Below, piece by piece: positions 26,546-35,248 of a stretch of 64,000 nucleotides of DNA. Below the pieces are notes generated by a model, which made no database searches, was not told where the DNA came from, and was given only the letters and a program-made list of their open reading frames with translations. Position 1 is the first letter of the stretch; every line of letters starts with the position of its first letter. The stretch comes from Haloprofundus halophilus (GTDB lineage: Archaea; Halobacteriota; Halobacteria; Halobacteriales; Haloferacaceae), in contig NZ_QQRR01000001.1 in assembly GCF_003439925.1 (NCBI RefSeq), forward strand, positions 992,001-1,056,000, given 5' to 3'. A program made the translations under genes and the position numbers.

Positions 26546-27808
26546 ATGGACCCCGTCCTGTTACAGACTGGCCTGGGAATACCCATCCTCTTCGTAGGTG
26601 TGCTATTCCTCTTGCTGGCAGTCCTCGTAGTGTTCCAATCCGTCGAAATCGTTCAGGCGTACGAGAAACGCGCGCTGACGGTGTTCGGCGAGTACCGCAA
26701 ACTGCTCGAACCGGGTATCAACTTCATCCCGCCGTTCGTCTCGCGGACGTACCGCTTCGACATGCGGACGCAGACGTTAGACGTCCCGCGACAGGAAGCT
26801 ATCACGCGCGACAACTCGCCGGTGACCGCCGACGCCGTCGTCTACATCAAAGTGATGGACGCCAAGAAGGCGTTCCTCGAAGTCGAGGATTACAAGACCG
26901 CCGTCTCGAACCTCGCACAGACGACGCTCCGCGCCGTCCTCGGCGACATGGAGCTCGACGACACGCTCAACAAGCGCCAAGAGATCAACGCGCGCATCCG
27001 CAAGGAGCTCGACGAACCCACCGACGAGTGGGGTATCCGCGTCGAATCCGTCGAGGTGCGCGAAGTGAACCCGAGCGCCGACGTCCAGCAGGCGATGGAG
27101 CAGCAGACCTCCGCCGAGCGTCGTCGCCGCGCGATGATTCTCGAAGCCCAGGGTGAGCGGCGCAGCGCCGTCGAGAGCGCCGAGGGTGAGAAGCAGTCGA
27201 ACATCATCCGCGCGCAGGGTGAGAAGCAGAGTCAGATTCTCGAAGCGCAGGGTGACGCCATCTCGACGGTGCTCCGCGCGAAATCCGCCGAGTCGATGGG
27301 CGAACGCGCCGTCATCGACAAGGGGATGGAGACGCTCGCCGACATCGGTTCCAGCGAGTCGACGACGTTCATCCTCCCGCAGGAGCTCACCTCGCTGGTC
27401 GGCCGCTACGGCAAGCAGCTGACCGGCAGCGACGTCCAAGAGCAGGCCGGCCTCGACAGTCTCGACTTCGACGAGGAGACTCGTGAGATGCTCGGCCTCG
27501 ACGACATCGAGGAGATTCTCGGTCAGATCGACCAGGCTGCCGAGATGGACGTCCAGCAGCTCGAACAGGAGGCGCAGGCGGTGAAAGCCGGCGACGCCGG
27601 CGACATCAAGAGCGCCGACGAGGTGATTCAGGAGGCTAACGCCGAAGACGAGGCCGACATCAAGGACGCCGACGAGGTCATCGAGGAGACCGACGGTCCG
27701 TCAGGCGACGCCCGCGCCGCCGACGGCGACGCCGCCGACGCGAAATCCGCCGAGACGAGCGACGAGGCGGACGAAGAAGAGATGGAGTTCGACCGAGAAC
27801 TCCAGTAA
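26546..27808 (+). CDS. SPFH/stomatin-prohibitin family protein
   Basis: A 420-residue protein with one N-terminal membrane helix (about 8-32), an SPFH domain (about 35-200) and a long Ala/Glu-rich coiled coil. The SPFH domain shows V-Q-A-Y-E-K-R, L-E-P-G-I-N-F-I-P-P-F and R-T-Q-T-L-D-V-P. The coiled coil has E-G-E-K-Q and A-Q-G-E-K-Q repeats (about 205-255). The last 90 residues are acidic, with two D-I-K-S/D-A-D-E-V-I repeats. It probably forms membrane-bound oligomers with the NfeD protein upstream. It has its own AT-rich promoter region (aaccttatcaatc) before the ATG. Confidence 0.9.
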   Translation: MDPVLLQTGLGIPILFVGVLFLLLAVLVVFQSVEIVQAYEKRALTVFGEYRKLLEPGINFIPPFVSRTYRFDMRTQTLDVPRQEAITRDNSPVTADAVVYIKVMDAKKAFLEVEDYKTAVSNLAQTTLRAVLGDMELDDTLNKRQEINARIRKELDEPTDEWGIRVESVEVREVNPSADVQQAMEQQTSAERRRRAMILEAQGERRSAVESAEGEKQSNIIRAQGEKQSQILEAQGDAISTVLRAKSAESMGERAVIDKGMETLADIGSSESTTFILPQELTSLVGRYGKQLTGSDVQEQAGLDSLDFDEETREMLGLDDIEEILGQIDQAAEMDVQQLEQEAQAVKAGDAGDIKSADEVIQEANAEDEADIKDADEVIEETDGPSGDARAADGDAADAKSAETSDEADEEEMEFDRELQ

Positions 27809-27847
27809 ACGAAGCGTTTTTGTCCTCCACACCCCGAACTGGGGTAG

Positions 27848-28453
27848 ATGTCCGACCGGGTAGACGAAGAGAAACGAGCGACGCTCCGACGGTTCGCCGC
27901 ACTCGGCGCGGCCGTCCCGTTCGCTCGCCTCGACGAAACCGACGACGAGTCGCGCAGCGACGTCCGCGATGCCATCGTCGGCTATCTGTCGACGACTCCC
28001 GGCGCTCACTTCTCGAAAGTCCGAGACGACCTCCGTCTCGGAACCGGCGAGACGCAGCACCACCTCGACAAACTGCTCTCGGAAGGTGTCGTCCTCTCGC
28101 GGCGCGACGGTGACTACCGCCGGTTCTTCCCGGCTCAGCGGTTCTCCGAGTTCGAACAGGTCGCACTCGGCTACCTCCGCCGCGACACGCCGCGAAAGAT
28201 GCTCCTCGAACTGCTCCGTGACCCCGACGCGACGGGCGTCCAACTCGCGGACGCCGCCGACGTCTCCACGGCGACGGTGAGTTCGTACAGAAAGCAGTTG
28301 GAGGGCGCGGGTCTACTCGCGGCGGAGAGCGGCCTCAGCGTCGAACGACCGGAGACGCTCATCATGCTGCTCGTGCGGTACGCCGACTCCTTCGGGGCCG
28401 AGACCATCGCATTTGCGAACGAGGCCTACGAACTCGTGGAGTACAACGCGTAG
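27848..28453 (+). CDS. Two-domain winged-helix transcriptional regulator
   Basis: A 201-residue protein with two winged-helix domains. The first (about 38-95) contains G-E-T-Q-H-H-L-D-K-L-L-S-E-G-V-V as recognition helix and wing. The second (about 115-165) contains A-T-G-V-Q-L-A-D-A-A-D-V-S-T-A-T-V-S. This layout matches the haloarchaeal MarR/ArsR-like regulator group; effector and targets are unknown. It starts 39 nt after the SPFH gene, past a T-tract at 27816-27820, in the same direction. Confidence 0.8.
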   Translation: MSDRVDEEKRATLRRFAALGAAVPFARLDETDDESRSDVRDAIVGYLSTTPGAHFSKVRDDLRLGTGETQHHLDKLLSEGVVLSRRDGDYRRFFPAQRFSEFEQVALGYLRRDTPRKMLLELLRDPDATGVQLADAADVSTATVSSYRKQLEGAGLLAAESGLSVERPETLIMLLVRYADSFGAETIAFANEAYELVEYNA

Positions 28454-28565
28454 CGGCGGTCGGTTTTCGAGACGGGCGTCTCTGCTTCCGTGTCGTCCAA
28501 AAATACCGTCCGAAAAGAGCGAGTGCCCGGAGGGGGGGAGGGCCGCCGTCAGCGGGGGTCGTCAG

Positions 28566-28799
28566 TTACAGGCTCACTTTCCACGTCGTCCCCGACGAGT
28601 AGCCCCACTTTTCGACCGTCACGTCGAAGTCCCCGTCGAGGATCGCGGTCATGTTCGCGCCGACTTCCTTCGCGCTCAGTCCCAGCTCCTCGGCGATGAG
28701 TCGCGATTTGAAGTACGTCTGCGTCGCCGCGTGGGTGCGAAGGTACCTGAGGATTCGTTGCTGCTTATCACTGAGCTCGGTGGCCGTGGTGACGCTCAT
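28566..28799 (-). CDS. Small winged-helix protein (DUF7123-like)
   Basis: A 77-residue protein made of one helix-turn-helix domain: S-D-K-Q-Q-R-I-L-R-Y-L-R, then F-K-S-R-L-I-A-E-E-L-G-L-S-A-K-E-V-G, ending in an aromatic K-W-G-Y-S-S-G-T-T-W-K-V. From memory this matches a haloarchaea-only family (DUF7123). A DNA-binding role is inferred. The ATG at 28799 is 27-35 nt from a TATA-like catattag on the minus strand. A perfect inverted repeat sits immediately upstream and may be its operator. Confidence 0.75.
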   Translation of the reverse strand: MSVTTATELSDKQQRILRYLRTHAATQTYFKSRLIAEELGLSAKEVGANMTAILDGDFDVTVEKWGYSSGTTWKVSL

Positions 28800-28816
28800 A
28801 TCACTGCCGTGGTGAT
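28800..28816. promoter_or_regulatory. Inverted repeat ATCAC-N7-GTGAT at the start of the winged-helix gene
   Basis: The arms atcac (28800-28804) and gtgat (28812-28816) flank seven bases, directly upstream of the minus-strand ATG at 28799 and downstream of its TATA element. Its position at the expected transcript start suggests autoregulation. Confidence 0.4.
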
Positions 28817-29139
28817 TGGCACTAATATGGCATTTGGTACGCGAGGTTAATGTACTCACGTCTTTCGATTTACAATCGTAAAGCGAGCGTAATCGGTGGG
28901 TTCGAGCGCGGCGTGGTACGAAGGTCTAATAGTAAATATTTCGTGACTGTAAGCACCAAACTACGTTCTAGTAAGGCTGTATTTACGACCGCAAATCCGC
29001 GGTAATCTCGCATTACGTCCCGAATTCGAGGCGGTTCGAGCGACACGCGGCTGTCAACGGCGAACAAATACTCAAACTACAATTCCATCAGTCCTGAGAG
29101 TCAGAAGCTTCTTAGCCACTGTCGATGCATAGAGAGACA
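28817..29139. other. AT-rich intergenic region without a gene
   Basis: About 320 bp between divergent genes, clearly lower in GC than the surroundings. It holds the minus-strand TATA element of the winged-helix gene and a 5-bp stem hairpin (cgatt-tac-aatcg, 28866-28878). It also has a run with an aaatattt palindrome (28934-28941) and a TATA-like cttcttag (about 29109-29116) serving the plus-strand glycosyltransferase gene. No coding sequence or tRNA could be supported. Confidence 0.6.
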
Positions 29140-30981
29140 ATGGACCGTCCGGTCGAGGTCAGCGTCGTTCTTCCTGCGTACAACGAGGAACATACGATAG
29201 AGGAGACGGTGCGGACCACGCTTGAGACACTTGCAGCGTTTCTCCCCCACGATGCCGTCGAGGTCATCGTCGCAGAGGACGGGTGCGACGACCGCACCCC
29301 GGAGATCGCCGACCAGTTGGCCGCCGAGGACAGCCGAGTTCGCCACTTCCACTCGGACGAGCGACTCGGACGAGGCGGCGCGTTAGAGCGAGCCTTCGAG
29401 GCCGCCAACGGCGAGACGTTGGTCTACTTCGACACCGACCTCGCCACCGACATGCGCCACCTCGAAGAACTGGTCGAACGCGTCCGTACCGACGGGTACG
29501 ACGTGGCCACCGGTTCGCGGTGGATGCCCGACAACGTCGCCGACCGCCCCGTCAAGCGGGGCGTCCCGAGTCAGGCGTACAACGGGTTAGTTCGACTGTT
29601 CCTGCGCTCGGAGCTTCGAGACCACCAGTGCGGCTTCAAAGCGATGAGCCGCGAAGCGTTCTACCTGCTGAAAGACGACATCAAGGACAACCACTGGTTC
29701 TGGGACACCGAACTGCTGGTTCGCGCGCAGCGGAGCGGCCTCCGAGTCGCGGAGTTCTCCGTCGACTGGGAACCGAAAGGCGACACGAAAGTCGACCTCG
29801 TCCGCGACATCTTCGGGATGGGTAGTCAGATCGGACGCACCTGGTGGGAGCTCTCGGTTCGCCCGCGAATCGACCGCCGGGTGACGATGGCCGCGGGAAT
29901 CGCGCTCACGCTCGTCGCGCTCGCGCTCATGACCGTCTATCTCGACCCGCAGGAGGTGCTCGACGTGATGGGCGCGGCGGACCCCGCACTCGTGCTGTTG
30001 GCGGCCGTCGTCTACCTCGTCTCGTGGCCAATCCGCGGGCTCCGCTACCGCGACATCCTCGCGGAACTCGGCTTCCGCGAGAAGACGGGCTTTCTGACCG
30101 GTGCCATCTTCATCAGCCAGACCGGTAACCTCGTCTTCCCCGCTCGCGCCGGCGACGCCGTCCGCGCGTACGTCGTGAAGGCGCGGCGCGGTATCCCCTA
30201 CCCGTCCGGATTCGCGTCGTTGGCCGCCGAACGCGTCTTCGACCTGCTCACCATCACCGTCCTCGCCGGGACGGTGCTTCTGGGTCTGGTCGCCACCGGG
30301 AACACGTCGGCGCTCGTCGAGGGCCTGCTCGGCACCGGCGGCGGAGAGGTCGGTGCCGGCAACCGGCAGGCGGGTCGGACGGCGGCCGTCGTCGCCGCGA
30401 GCGTCGGCCTCGCGGCGATACTCGCCGTCGTGGGTATCGTCGCCAGCGCCCGCTCGGACCGCAACCTCGTCCGGAGGACGCTCGGGCGGTTCTCCTCGGA
30501 CTCGTACGCCGACTACGTCGCGGGCATCATCGAACAGTTCGTCGTCGACCTGCAGCGGACCGCCGGTCGCCGCGACGCGTTCGCCCGCGTCGGCGTCAGC
30601 AGCCTCGCTATCTGGGTGCTCGACGTCGTGACCGCGATTCTCGTGCTCGTCGCGCTCGGCGCGAACGCCGAGATGTCGGTCGTGACGCTCGTGGCGGTGA
30701 GTTTCTTCGCCGTCAGCGTCGGCAACCTCGCGAAGGTGCTCCCGCTGTCGCCCGGCGGTATCGGTCTCTACGAGGGCGCGTTCACCATCCTCGTGGTCGC
30801 GCTCAGCCCGGTCTCGGCCACCGTCGCCGTCGGTGCGGCGATTCTCGACCACGCGGTGAAGAACGTCGTCACCATCCTCGGCGGCGTCGCGTCGATGCTG
30901 GCGCTCAACGTCTCGCTGACCAAGGCGGTCGAAGAGAGCGCCAACGCCCGCGAACAGACCGAGCCGATAGAGTCGGACTGA
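29140..30981 (+). CDS. Fusion of GT2 glycosyltransferase and flippase-like (LPG synthase TM) domain
   Basis: A 613-residue two-part protein. Residues 1-235 are a family 2 glycosyltransferase of the dolichyl-phosphate-sugar synthase type, with V-V-L-P-A-Y-N-E-E, A-E-D-G-C-D-D and Y-F-D-T-D-L-A-T-D. Residues 250-600 are a multi-helix lysylphosphatidylglycerol-synthase-like membrane domain with F-P-A-R-A-G-D-A-V-R-A-Y and L-S-P-G-G-I-G-L-Y-E-G. The first half would load a sugar onto a lipid carrier, and the second may help flip or handle it. Both are inference. The ATG at 29140 is preferred over 29125 for its distance from the TATA-like element. Confidence 0.88.
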   Translation: MDRPVEVSVVLPAYNEEHTIEETVRTTLETLAAFLPHDAVEVIVAEDGCDDRTPEIADQLAAEDSRVRHFHSDERLGRGGALERAFEAANGETLVYFDTDLATDMRHLEELVERVRTDGYDVATGSRWMPDNVADRPVKRGVPSQAYNGLVRLFLRSELRDHQCGFKAMSREAFYLLKDDIKDNHWFWDTELLVRAQRSGLRVAEFSVDWEPKGDTKVDLVRDIFGMGSQIGRTWWELSVRPRIDRRVTMAAGIALTLVALALMTVYLDPQEVLDVMGAADPALVLLAAVVYLVSWPIRGLRYRDILAELGFREKTGFLTGAIFISQTGNLVFPARAGDAVRAYVVKARRGIPYPSGFASLAAERVFDLLTITVLAGTVLLGLVATGNTSALVEGLLGTGGGEVGAGNRQAGRTAAVVAASVGLAAILAVVGIVASARSDRNLVRRTLGRFSSDSYADYVAGIIEQFVVDLQRTAGRRDAFARVGVSSLAIWVLDVVTAILVLVALGANAEMSVVTLVAVSFFAVSVGNLAKVLPLSPGGIGLYEGAFTILVVALSPVSATVAVGAAILDHAVKNVVTILGGVASMLALNVSLTKAVEESANAREQTEPIESD

Positions 30982-30984
30982 GCG

Positions 30985-31506
30985 TCAGTACAGCTCCGAG
31001 ACGAACGGACCGAGCGCCCCCGCGACGGCGGTCGAAAGCGCCGCCTCGCGGTCGATTCGGCCGCCCGTCAGCGCGCCCGCGGCCCCCTCTCCTTCCGCGA
31101 TTCCGGTGGTGCCGAGCACGTCGTCCATCACCGGACCGAGTTCCTCGCCGCCGCGGATTCGGGCGGCGACTCTCGACGGGAGGCGGACGCTCGGTCCCGC
31201 GCCGCGGCCGACTCGGACACCGTCCGTGACCGCCGCCCACATCACCAGATACAGCCCCGCCGCCCCGTCGAACGACGCGACGCCGCCTTCCAGTCCGACG
31301 CCGTAGTCGTACGCCTCCCTCTCGTCCTCGCCCTTATCGTACGCCTCCCACGCCCGCGTCTCCGCGCCGGCTATCGTCTCGGTGTGGCCCCTCGGCTGTT
31401 CGGAGACGCCCGAGGAGACGGCGACTGCGTCGACCGTCGCGTCCCCGACGACAGTTTCCACTGCGGCTCTCTTGACCGGGTTCTCGCTCCCGACGACGAC
31501 TCGCAT
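30985..31506 (-). CDS. Inosine/xanthosine triphosphatase (YjjX/DUF84 family)
   Basis: A 173-residue NTPase of the YjjX family, which hydrolyses non-canonical purine triphosphates (ITP, XTP) to keep them out of nucleic acids. The family start is V-G-S-E-N-P-V-K-R-A-A-V. The middle has A-R-A-W-E-A-Y and the G-V-G-L-E-G-G-V motif, and the end L-G-P-V-M-D-D with L-T-G-G-x-I-D-R. It is convergent with the glycosyltransferase fusion, leaving a 3-nt gap. Confidence 0.9.
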   Translation of the reverse strand: MRVVVGSENPVKRAAVETVVGDATVDAVAVSSGVSEQPRGHTETIAGAETRAWEAYDKGEDEREAYDYGVGLEGGVASFDGAAGLYLVMWAAVTDGVRVGRGAGPSVRLPSRVAARIRGGEELGPVMDDVLGTTGIAEGEGAAGALTGGRIDREAALSTAVAGALGPFVSELY

Positions 31507-31620
31507 ACCACCGACTCCTCACGAGGAGTTATCGATGTATCGGAATCGGTGAACGAACGGGAAGCGGAGGTCAAAGTCGATGAACGAACGGAAAACGAGG
31601 GTCGGGGCCGAGAGCGCCCG

Positions 31621-32358
31621 TCAGTGCAGTATCTCCGCCAGCCTCTCGATGCCGTCGACGAGTCGGGGGCTCGGTTGGTTCAGAAGCGAGTCGTCGACGA
31701 CGTGGACCTCCGGGTCGACCGCCCACGCCCGCTCGCCGACGACGCCCGGGTCGACTCGCTCGCCGCGGCCGCAGATGTGGAGAATCGCGTACTCCGGGTT
31801 CGCGTCGACGACGCGCTCGGCGTCGACCTCGCGGGAACGCTCGCCGGGGTCGACGAACGGGTACCGACCCCCGGCGGCGACGACGGCGTCGGGGACCCAG
31901 TTGCCGGCGGCCATCGGCGGGTCAGACCACTCCTCGCAGTAGACGACGGGTCGAGGTTCGTCGGCGACCCGCTCGGCGACGGCGTCGAGGCGCGCTTCCG
32001 CGTCGGCGCGGAGGGTTTCGCCCGCCTCCGGACGGCCGACCGCTTCGCCGACGGCGACGAACGTGTCGAGGACGTCCGAGAGCGTCGCCGGTTCGACGTG
32101 GTGGACGCGGTACCCTCGGCCGTCGAGTTCGTCTCTGATCTCCCGCTGGAGCGCGTCGCTCGTACAGACCAGATCGGGGTCGAGTTCCGCGAGCCGGTCG
32201 TAGTCGGGGGTGAGCCACCCGCCAACCGCGGGAACGTCGACGTCGCAGTGGGTCGTCGCGCCGAGCAGACGGTCGCTCGCACCCATCGCGTCGAGCGTCG
32301 CCGTCGCACTCGGTGCGAGCGACACCACGTCGGGTCGCGCCGTGTCGGGGTTGGTCAT
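31621..32358 (-). CDS. BtuF-like cobalamin-binding protein lacking a signal peptide
   Basis: A 245-residue helical-backbone metal-receptor protein: V-V-S-L-A-P-S-A-T near the N-terminus, V-G-G-W-L-T-P-D-Y-D-R-L, E-E-W-S-D-P-P-M and W-V-P-D-A-V-V-A-A-G-G. These match BtuF-type vitamin B12 binding proteins. The ATG at 32358 gives an N-terminus without hydrophobic signal, Tat motif or lipobox Cys, so export is not evident. No ABC permease or ATPase genes lie nearby. It may be an intracellular cobalamin or corrinoid binder. Confidence 0.8.
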   Translation of the reverse strand: MTNPDTARPDVVSLAPSATATLDAMGASDRLLGATTHCDVDVPAVGGWLTPDYDRLAELDPDLVCTSDALQREIRDELDGRGYRVHHVEPATLSDVLDTFVAVGEAVGRPEAGETLRADAEARLDAVAERVADEPRPVVYCEEWSDPPMAAGNWVPDAVVAAGGRYPFVDPGERSREVDAERVVDANPEYAILHICGRGERVDPGVVGERAWAVDPEVHVVDDSLLNQPSPRLVDGIERLAEILH

Positions 32359-32484
32359 CACTCCCAGTGGGTCCCGCGAGTTCAAACCACTGGCGCAATT
32401 TTGAGTATTTTAATGTTGTGATATTCATTTACGAATGGCTGTTTGAGCGGCGAGTCGACGGAAATCGCGCCCAACACCAAACCA

Positions 32485-32494
32485 CTTATATGAA
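32485..32494 (+). promoter_or_regulatory. TATA box of TFB gene
   Basis: cttatatgaa lies about 90-100 nt upstream of the TFB ATG, implying a 5' leader of roughly 70 nt. That is long for this genome, where most genes look leaderless. Confidence 0.45.
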
Positions 32495-32584
32495 ACACCG
32501 TCCTGAAACGGACAAGGACCGCTCTGGACGCTCGGCCCACGTTCTTTGGCCCGTCTCGACCCGGAGCAGTAGCCGTCTCACACA

Positions 32585-33550
32585 ATGAGCGAACGGACGT
32601 ACACCAGACGAACGGACGAACAGGAGAGAGAGAAACCCGAGAGCGACGAATCGGTGCGGTGTCCGGAGTGCGGCGGACACGTCGTCACCGACACCGAACA
32701 CGGCGAGACGCTCTGCGAGGACTGCGGCCTCGTCGTCAGCGAGGACTCCGTCGACCGCGGCCCCGAGTGGCGCGCGTTCGACGCCCGCGAGAAGGACCAG
32801 AAGTCCCGCGTCGGCGCGCCGACGACGAACACGATGCACGACAAGGGGCTGTCGACGAACATCGACTGGCGGAACAAGGACGCCTACGGCAACTCGCTCG
32901 GCTCCCGACAGCGCCAGAAGATGCAGCGACTCCGCAAGTGGAACGAGCGCTTCCGCACCCGCGACTCGAAGGAGCGCAACCTCAAACAGGCGCTCGGCGA
33001 GATCGACCGCATGGCGTCGGCGCTCGGGCTGCCGAAGAACGTCCGCGAGACCGCGTCGGTCATCTACCGCCGCGCGCTCGGCGAGGACCTGCTCCCCGGC
33101 CGCTCCATCGAGGGCGTCGCCACCGCCTGCGTCTACGCCGCCGCGCGGATGGCGGGCGTCCCCCGCAGCCTCGACGAGATCGCCGACGTCTCCCGCATCG
33201 AGAAGAGCGAGGTCGCCCGGACGTACCGCTACGTCGTCCGCGAGCTGAAACTCGAAGTGAAGCCCGCCGACCCCGAACAGTACGTCCCGCGCTTCGCGTC
33301 GTCGCTCGGGCTCTCCGAGGAGGCCGAGCACCGCGCCCGCCAGTTGCTCAAGAACGCCAAGGAGAAAGGCGTTCACTCGGGTAAGTCGCCGGTCGGACTC
33401 GCCGCCGCCGCCGTCTACGCCGCGGCGCTTCTGACCAACGAGAAGACGACGCAAGCCGCCGTCTCGGACGTCGCCGACATCAGCGAAGTCACCATCCGCA
33501 ACCGCTACCACGAACTGCTCGAAGCCGAAGACGGCGTCGGCGTCGCGTAA
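32585..33550 (+). CDS. tfb: Transcription initiation factor TFB (TFIIB homologue)
   Basis: A 321-residue archaeal TFB that bridges TBP-bound promoters and RNA polymerase. The N-terminal zinc ribbon has C26-x2-C29 and C44-x2-C47. It is followed by the B-reader region (G-P-E-W-R-A-F-D) and two cyclin-like repeats, with G-R-S-I-E-G-V-A-T-A-C-V-Y-A-A in the first and V-G-L-A-A-A-A-V-Y-A-A in the second. Haloarchaea encode several TFBs; which paralogue this is cannot be told from one window. It is preceded by an apparent long leader and convergent with trkH. Confidence 0.96.
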   Translation: MSERTYTRRTDEQEREKPESDESVRCPECGGHVVTDTEHGETLCEDCGLVVSEDSVDRGPEWRAFDAREKDQKSRVGAPTTNTMHDKGLSTNIDWRNKDAYGNSLGSRQRQKMQRLRKWNERFRTRDSKERNLKQALGEIDRMASALGLPKNVRETASVIYRRALGEDLLPGRSIEGVATACVYAAARMAGVPRSLDEIADVSRIEKSEVARTYRYVVRELKLEVKPADPEQYVPRFASSLGLSEEAEHRARQLLKNAKEKGVHSGKSPVGLAAAAVYAAALLTNEKTTQAAVSDVADISEVTIRNRYHELLEAEDGVGVA

Positions 33551-33569
33551 CGCGGAGCGCTCTTTTCGG

Positions 33570-35126
33570 TCAATCGCGCCAGTACGTCCGCGTCAGGAGG
33601 ACGAGCACGGGGATGATTTCGATACGGCCGACCCACATGAGCACGACCATCACGAGCTTCGTCGTCGCCGGGAACTCCACGTAGCTGCCGAACGGTCCCG
33701 CGAGACCGAACCCGGGACCGATGTTGAGAAACGTCGCGGCGCTCGCGCCGAGCGCCTCCAGTTCGGTGAGCGAGAGGCCGACGCGGGCGGCGTCGACGAT
33801 GACGAACACCGTCGCGCAGGCGAAGATGACGAGGTTCAGCATCGTGTAGGCGTACATCTGCCGGATGCTGTCCTCGTCGACGATGCCCTCGTCGAGTCGA
33901 ACCGGACGGACCGCGCTCGGGTGGACCGCGGTGAAGATGTCCCGACGGAGCGACTTCACGATGACGAGCCACCGGAGTAGTTTTATCGAACAGGTCGTGC
34001 TGCCGACCATCCCGCCGAAGAACATGCAGAGAAAGAGCACGTTCTTCGCCGACGGCGACCAGAGGTCGAAGTTCGTGCTCGCGTAGCCCGTCGTCGTCAG
34101 GATGGAGACGACCTGAAACGTCGCGTGGCGGAGCGTCTCCTCTATCGAGTACTGCTGGTGGGGCTCGACGAACAGCAGGCCCGCGACGAGAAGCGAGAGG
34201 AACGCGACGACGCCGACGTAGACGCGGAACTCCTCGCTTCGCAGCGGGGCGTCGTACTTGCCCCGCGTGACGCGGTAGATGATGACGAAGTTCGTCGCGC
34301 CGACGAACATCACGGGGATGTACGCCCACTGGACGGCCGGCGAAAACGCGGCGATGCTGTCGGCGCGCGGCGAGAAACCGCTCGTCGAGATACTCGTGAA
34401 CGCGTGGTTGACGGCGTCGAACAGCGTCATCTCGGGTGCGAACCCCGCGAGGTGGAGCGCGTACACCCCGGCGACGGCCGCTACGGTCAACCCCAGATAC
34501 AGCGTCCCGAGCAGGCGGGCGGTCCCCTCGATGCGCGGCGTCAGTTTGCGGACGCTCGTCGTCGCCGTCTCCGTCTCCATCAGCTGCGCGCCGCCCACCG
34601 ACAGTTCCGAGAGGACGGCGACGGCGATGACGAGAATCGAGAGACCGCCGAGCCACTGGATGAGCGACCGCCACAGCATGATGGGGCGGGAGTGGGCGTC
34701 GAAGTCGACGATGACCGTCGCCCCCGTCGTCGTCGTCCCGCTCATGCTCTCGAACAGCGCGTTCACCGGGTCGGCGATGACGCCGTTGCCGGCGAGCACG
34801 AACGGAATCGCGCCGACGACCGGGAGGACGAGCCACGTCAGCGCGACGATGAGATACCCCTCCCGGGTTCCCGGTTCGGTGTCGGAACTGACCCGTTCGA
34901 GCGGTGCGCCGACGGCGACGACGAGGGCGAGCGTCACGGCGAACGGCATCACGTCGACGCCCTCGTACAGCGCGAACAGCAGCGGAATCGCCAGCGGCAC
35001 CGAGAGATATTTCGTTATCTTGCCGATGAGCGCGAGACTCCCCCTGACGTCGACGCGGAGCGTCGAGAGACCGAAACTGGACAGCGTCGGGCGGGACACG
35101 ACTGCGAGAGGGTCGCCGATTCCCAT
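33570..35126 (-). CDS. trkH: TrkH-type potassium uptake protein
   Basis: A 518-residue Trk/Ktr membrane subunit with about ten or more helices and the four pore-loop segments of the family. Visible ones are S-G-T-T-T-T-G-A-T, S-I-S-T-S-G-F-S-P, I-L-T-T-T-G-Y-A-S and F-L-N-I-G-P-G-F-G. It imports K+, the main compatible ion of halophilic archaea. No TrkA NAD-binding subunit is encoded nearby, so it must pair with one elsewhere. The ATG at 35126 is used. Confidence 0.95.
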   Translation of the reverse strand: MGIGDPLAVVSRPTLSSFGLSTLRVDVRGSLALIGKITKYLSVPLAIPLLFALYEGVDVMPFAVTLALVVAVGAPLERVSSDTEPGTREGYLIVALTWLVLPVVGAIPFVLAGNGVIADPVNALFESMSGTTTTGATVIVDFDAHSRPIMLWRSLIQWLGGLSILVIAVAVLSELSVGGAQLMETETATTSVRKLTPRIEGTARLLGTLYLGLTVAAVAGVYALHLAGFAPEMTLFDAVNHAFTSISTSGFSPRADSIAAFSPAVQWAYIPVMFVGATNFVIIYRVTRGKYDAPLRSEEFRVYVGVVAFLSLLVAGLLFVEPHQQYSIEETLRHATFQVVSILTTTGYASTNFDLWSPSAKNVLFLCMFFGGMVGSTTCSIKLLRWLVIVKSLRRDIFTAVHPSAVRPVRLDEGIVDEDSIRQMYAYTMLNLVIFACATVFVIVDAARVGLSLTELEALGASAATFLNIGPGFGLAGPFGSYVEFPATTKLVMVVLMWVGRIEIIPVLVLLTRTYWRD

Positions 35127-35248
35127 GAGTTCACCGGTCGGTTCCGAGCCGAACTCGGCGAACTACCGCCGCACGTCGCCCGCTCGGTTCCGCTCACGGA
35201 CTGCGACGGACCCCAAACACTACATAACAACGAGCTCACAGGTAAGTC

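Noticed and set aside
28860-28960. Possible tRNA in the AT-rich gap (a ggttcgag stretch resembles a T-loop)
   Set aside because: No matching acceptor stem, D-arm or anticodon stem could be paired around it.
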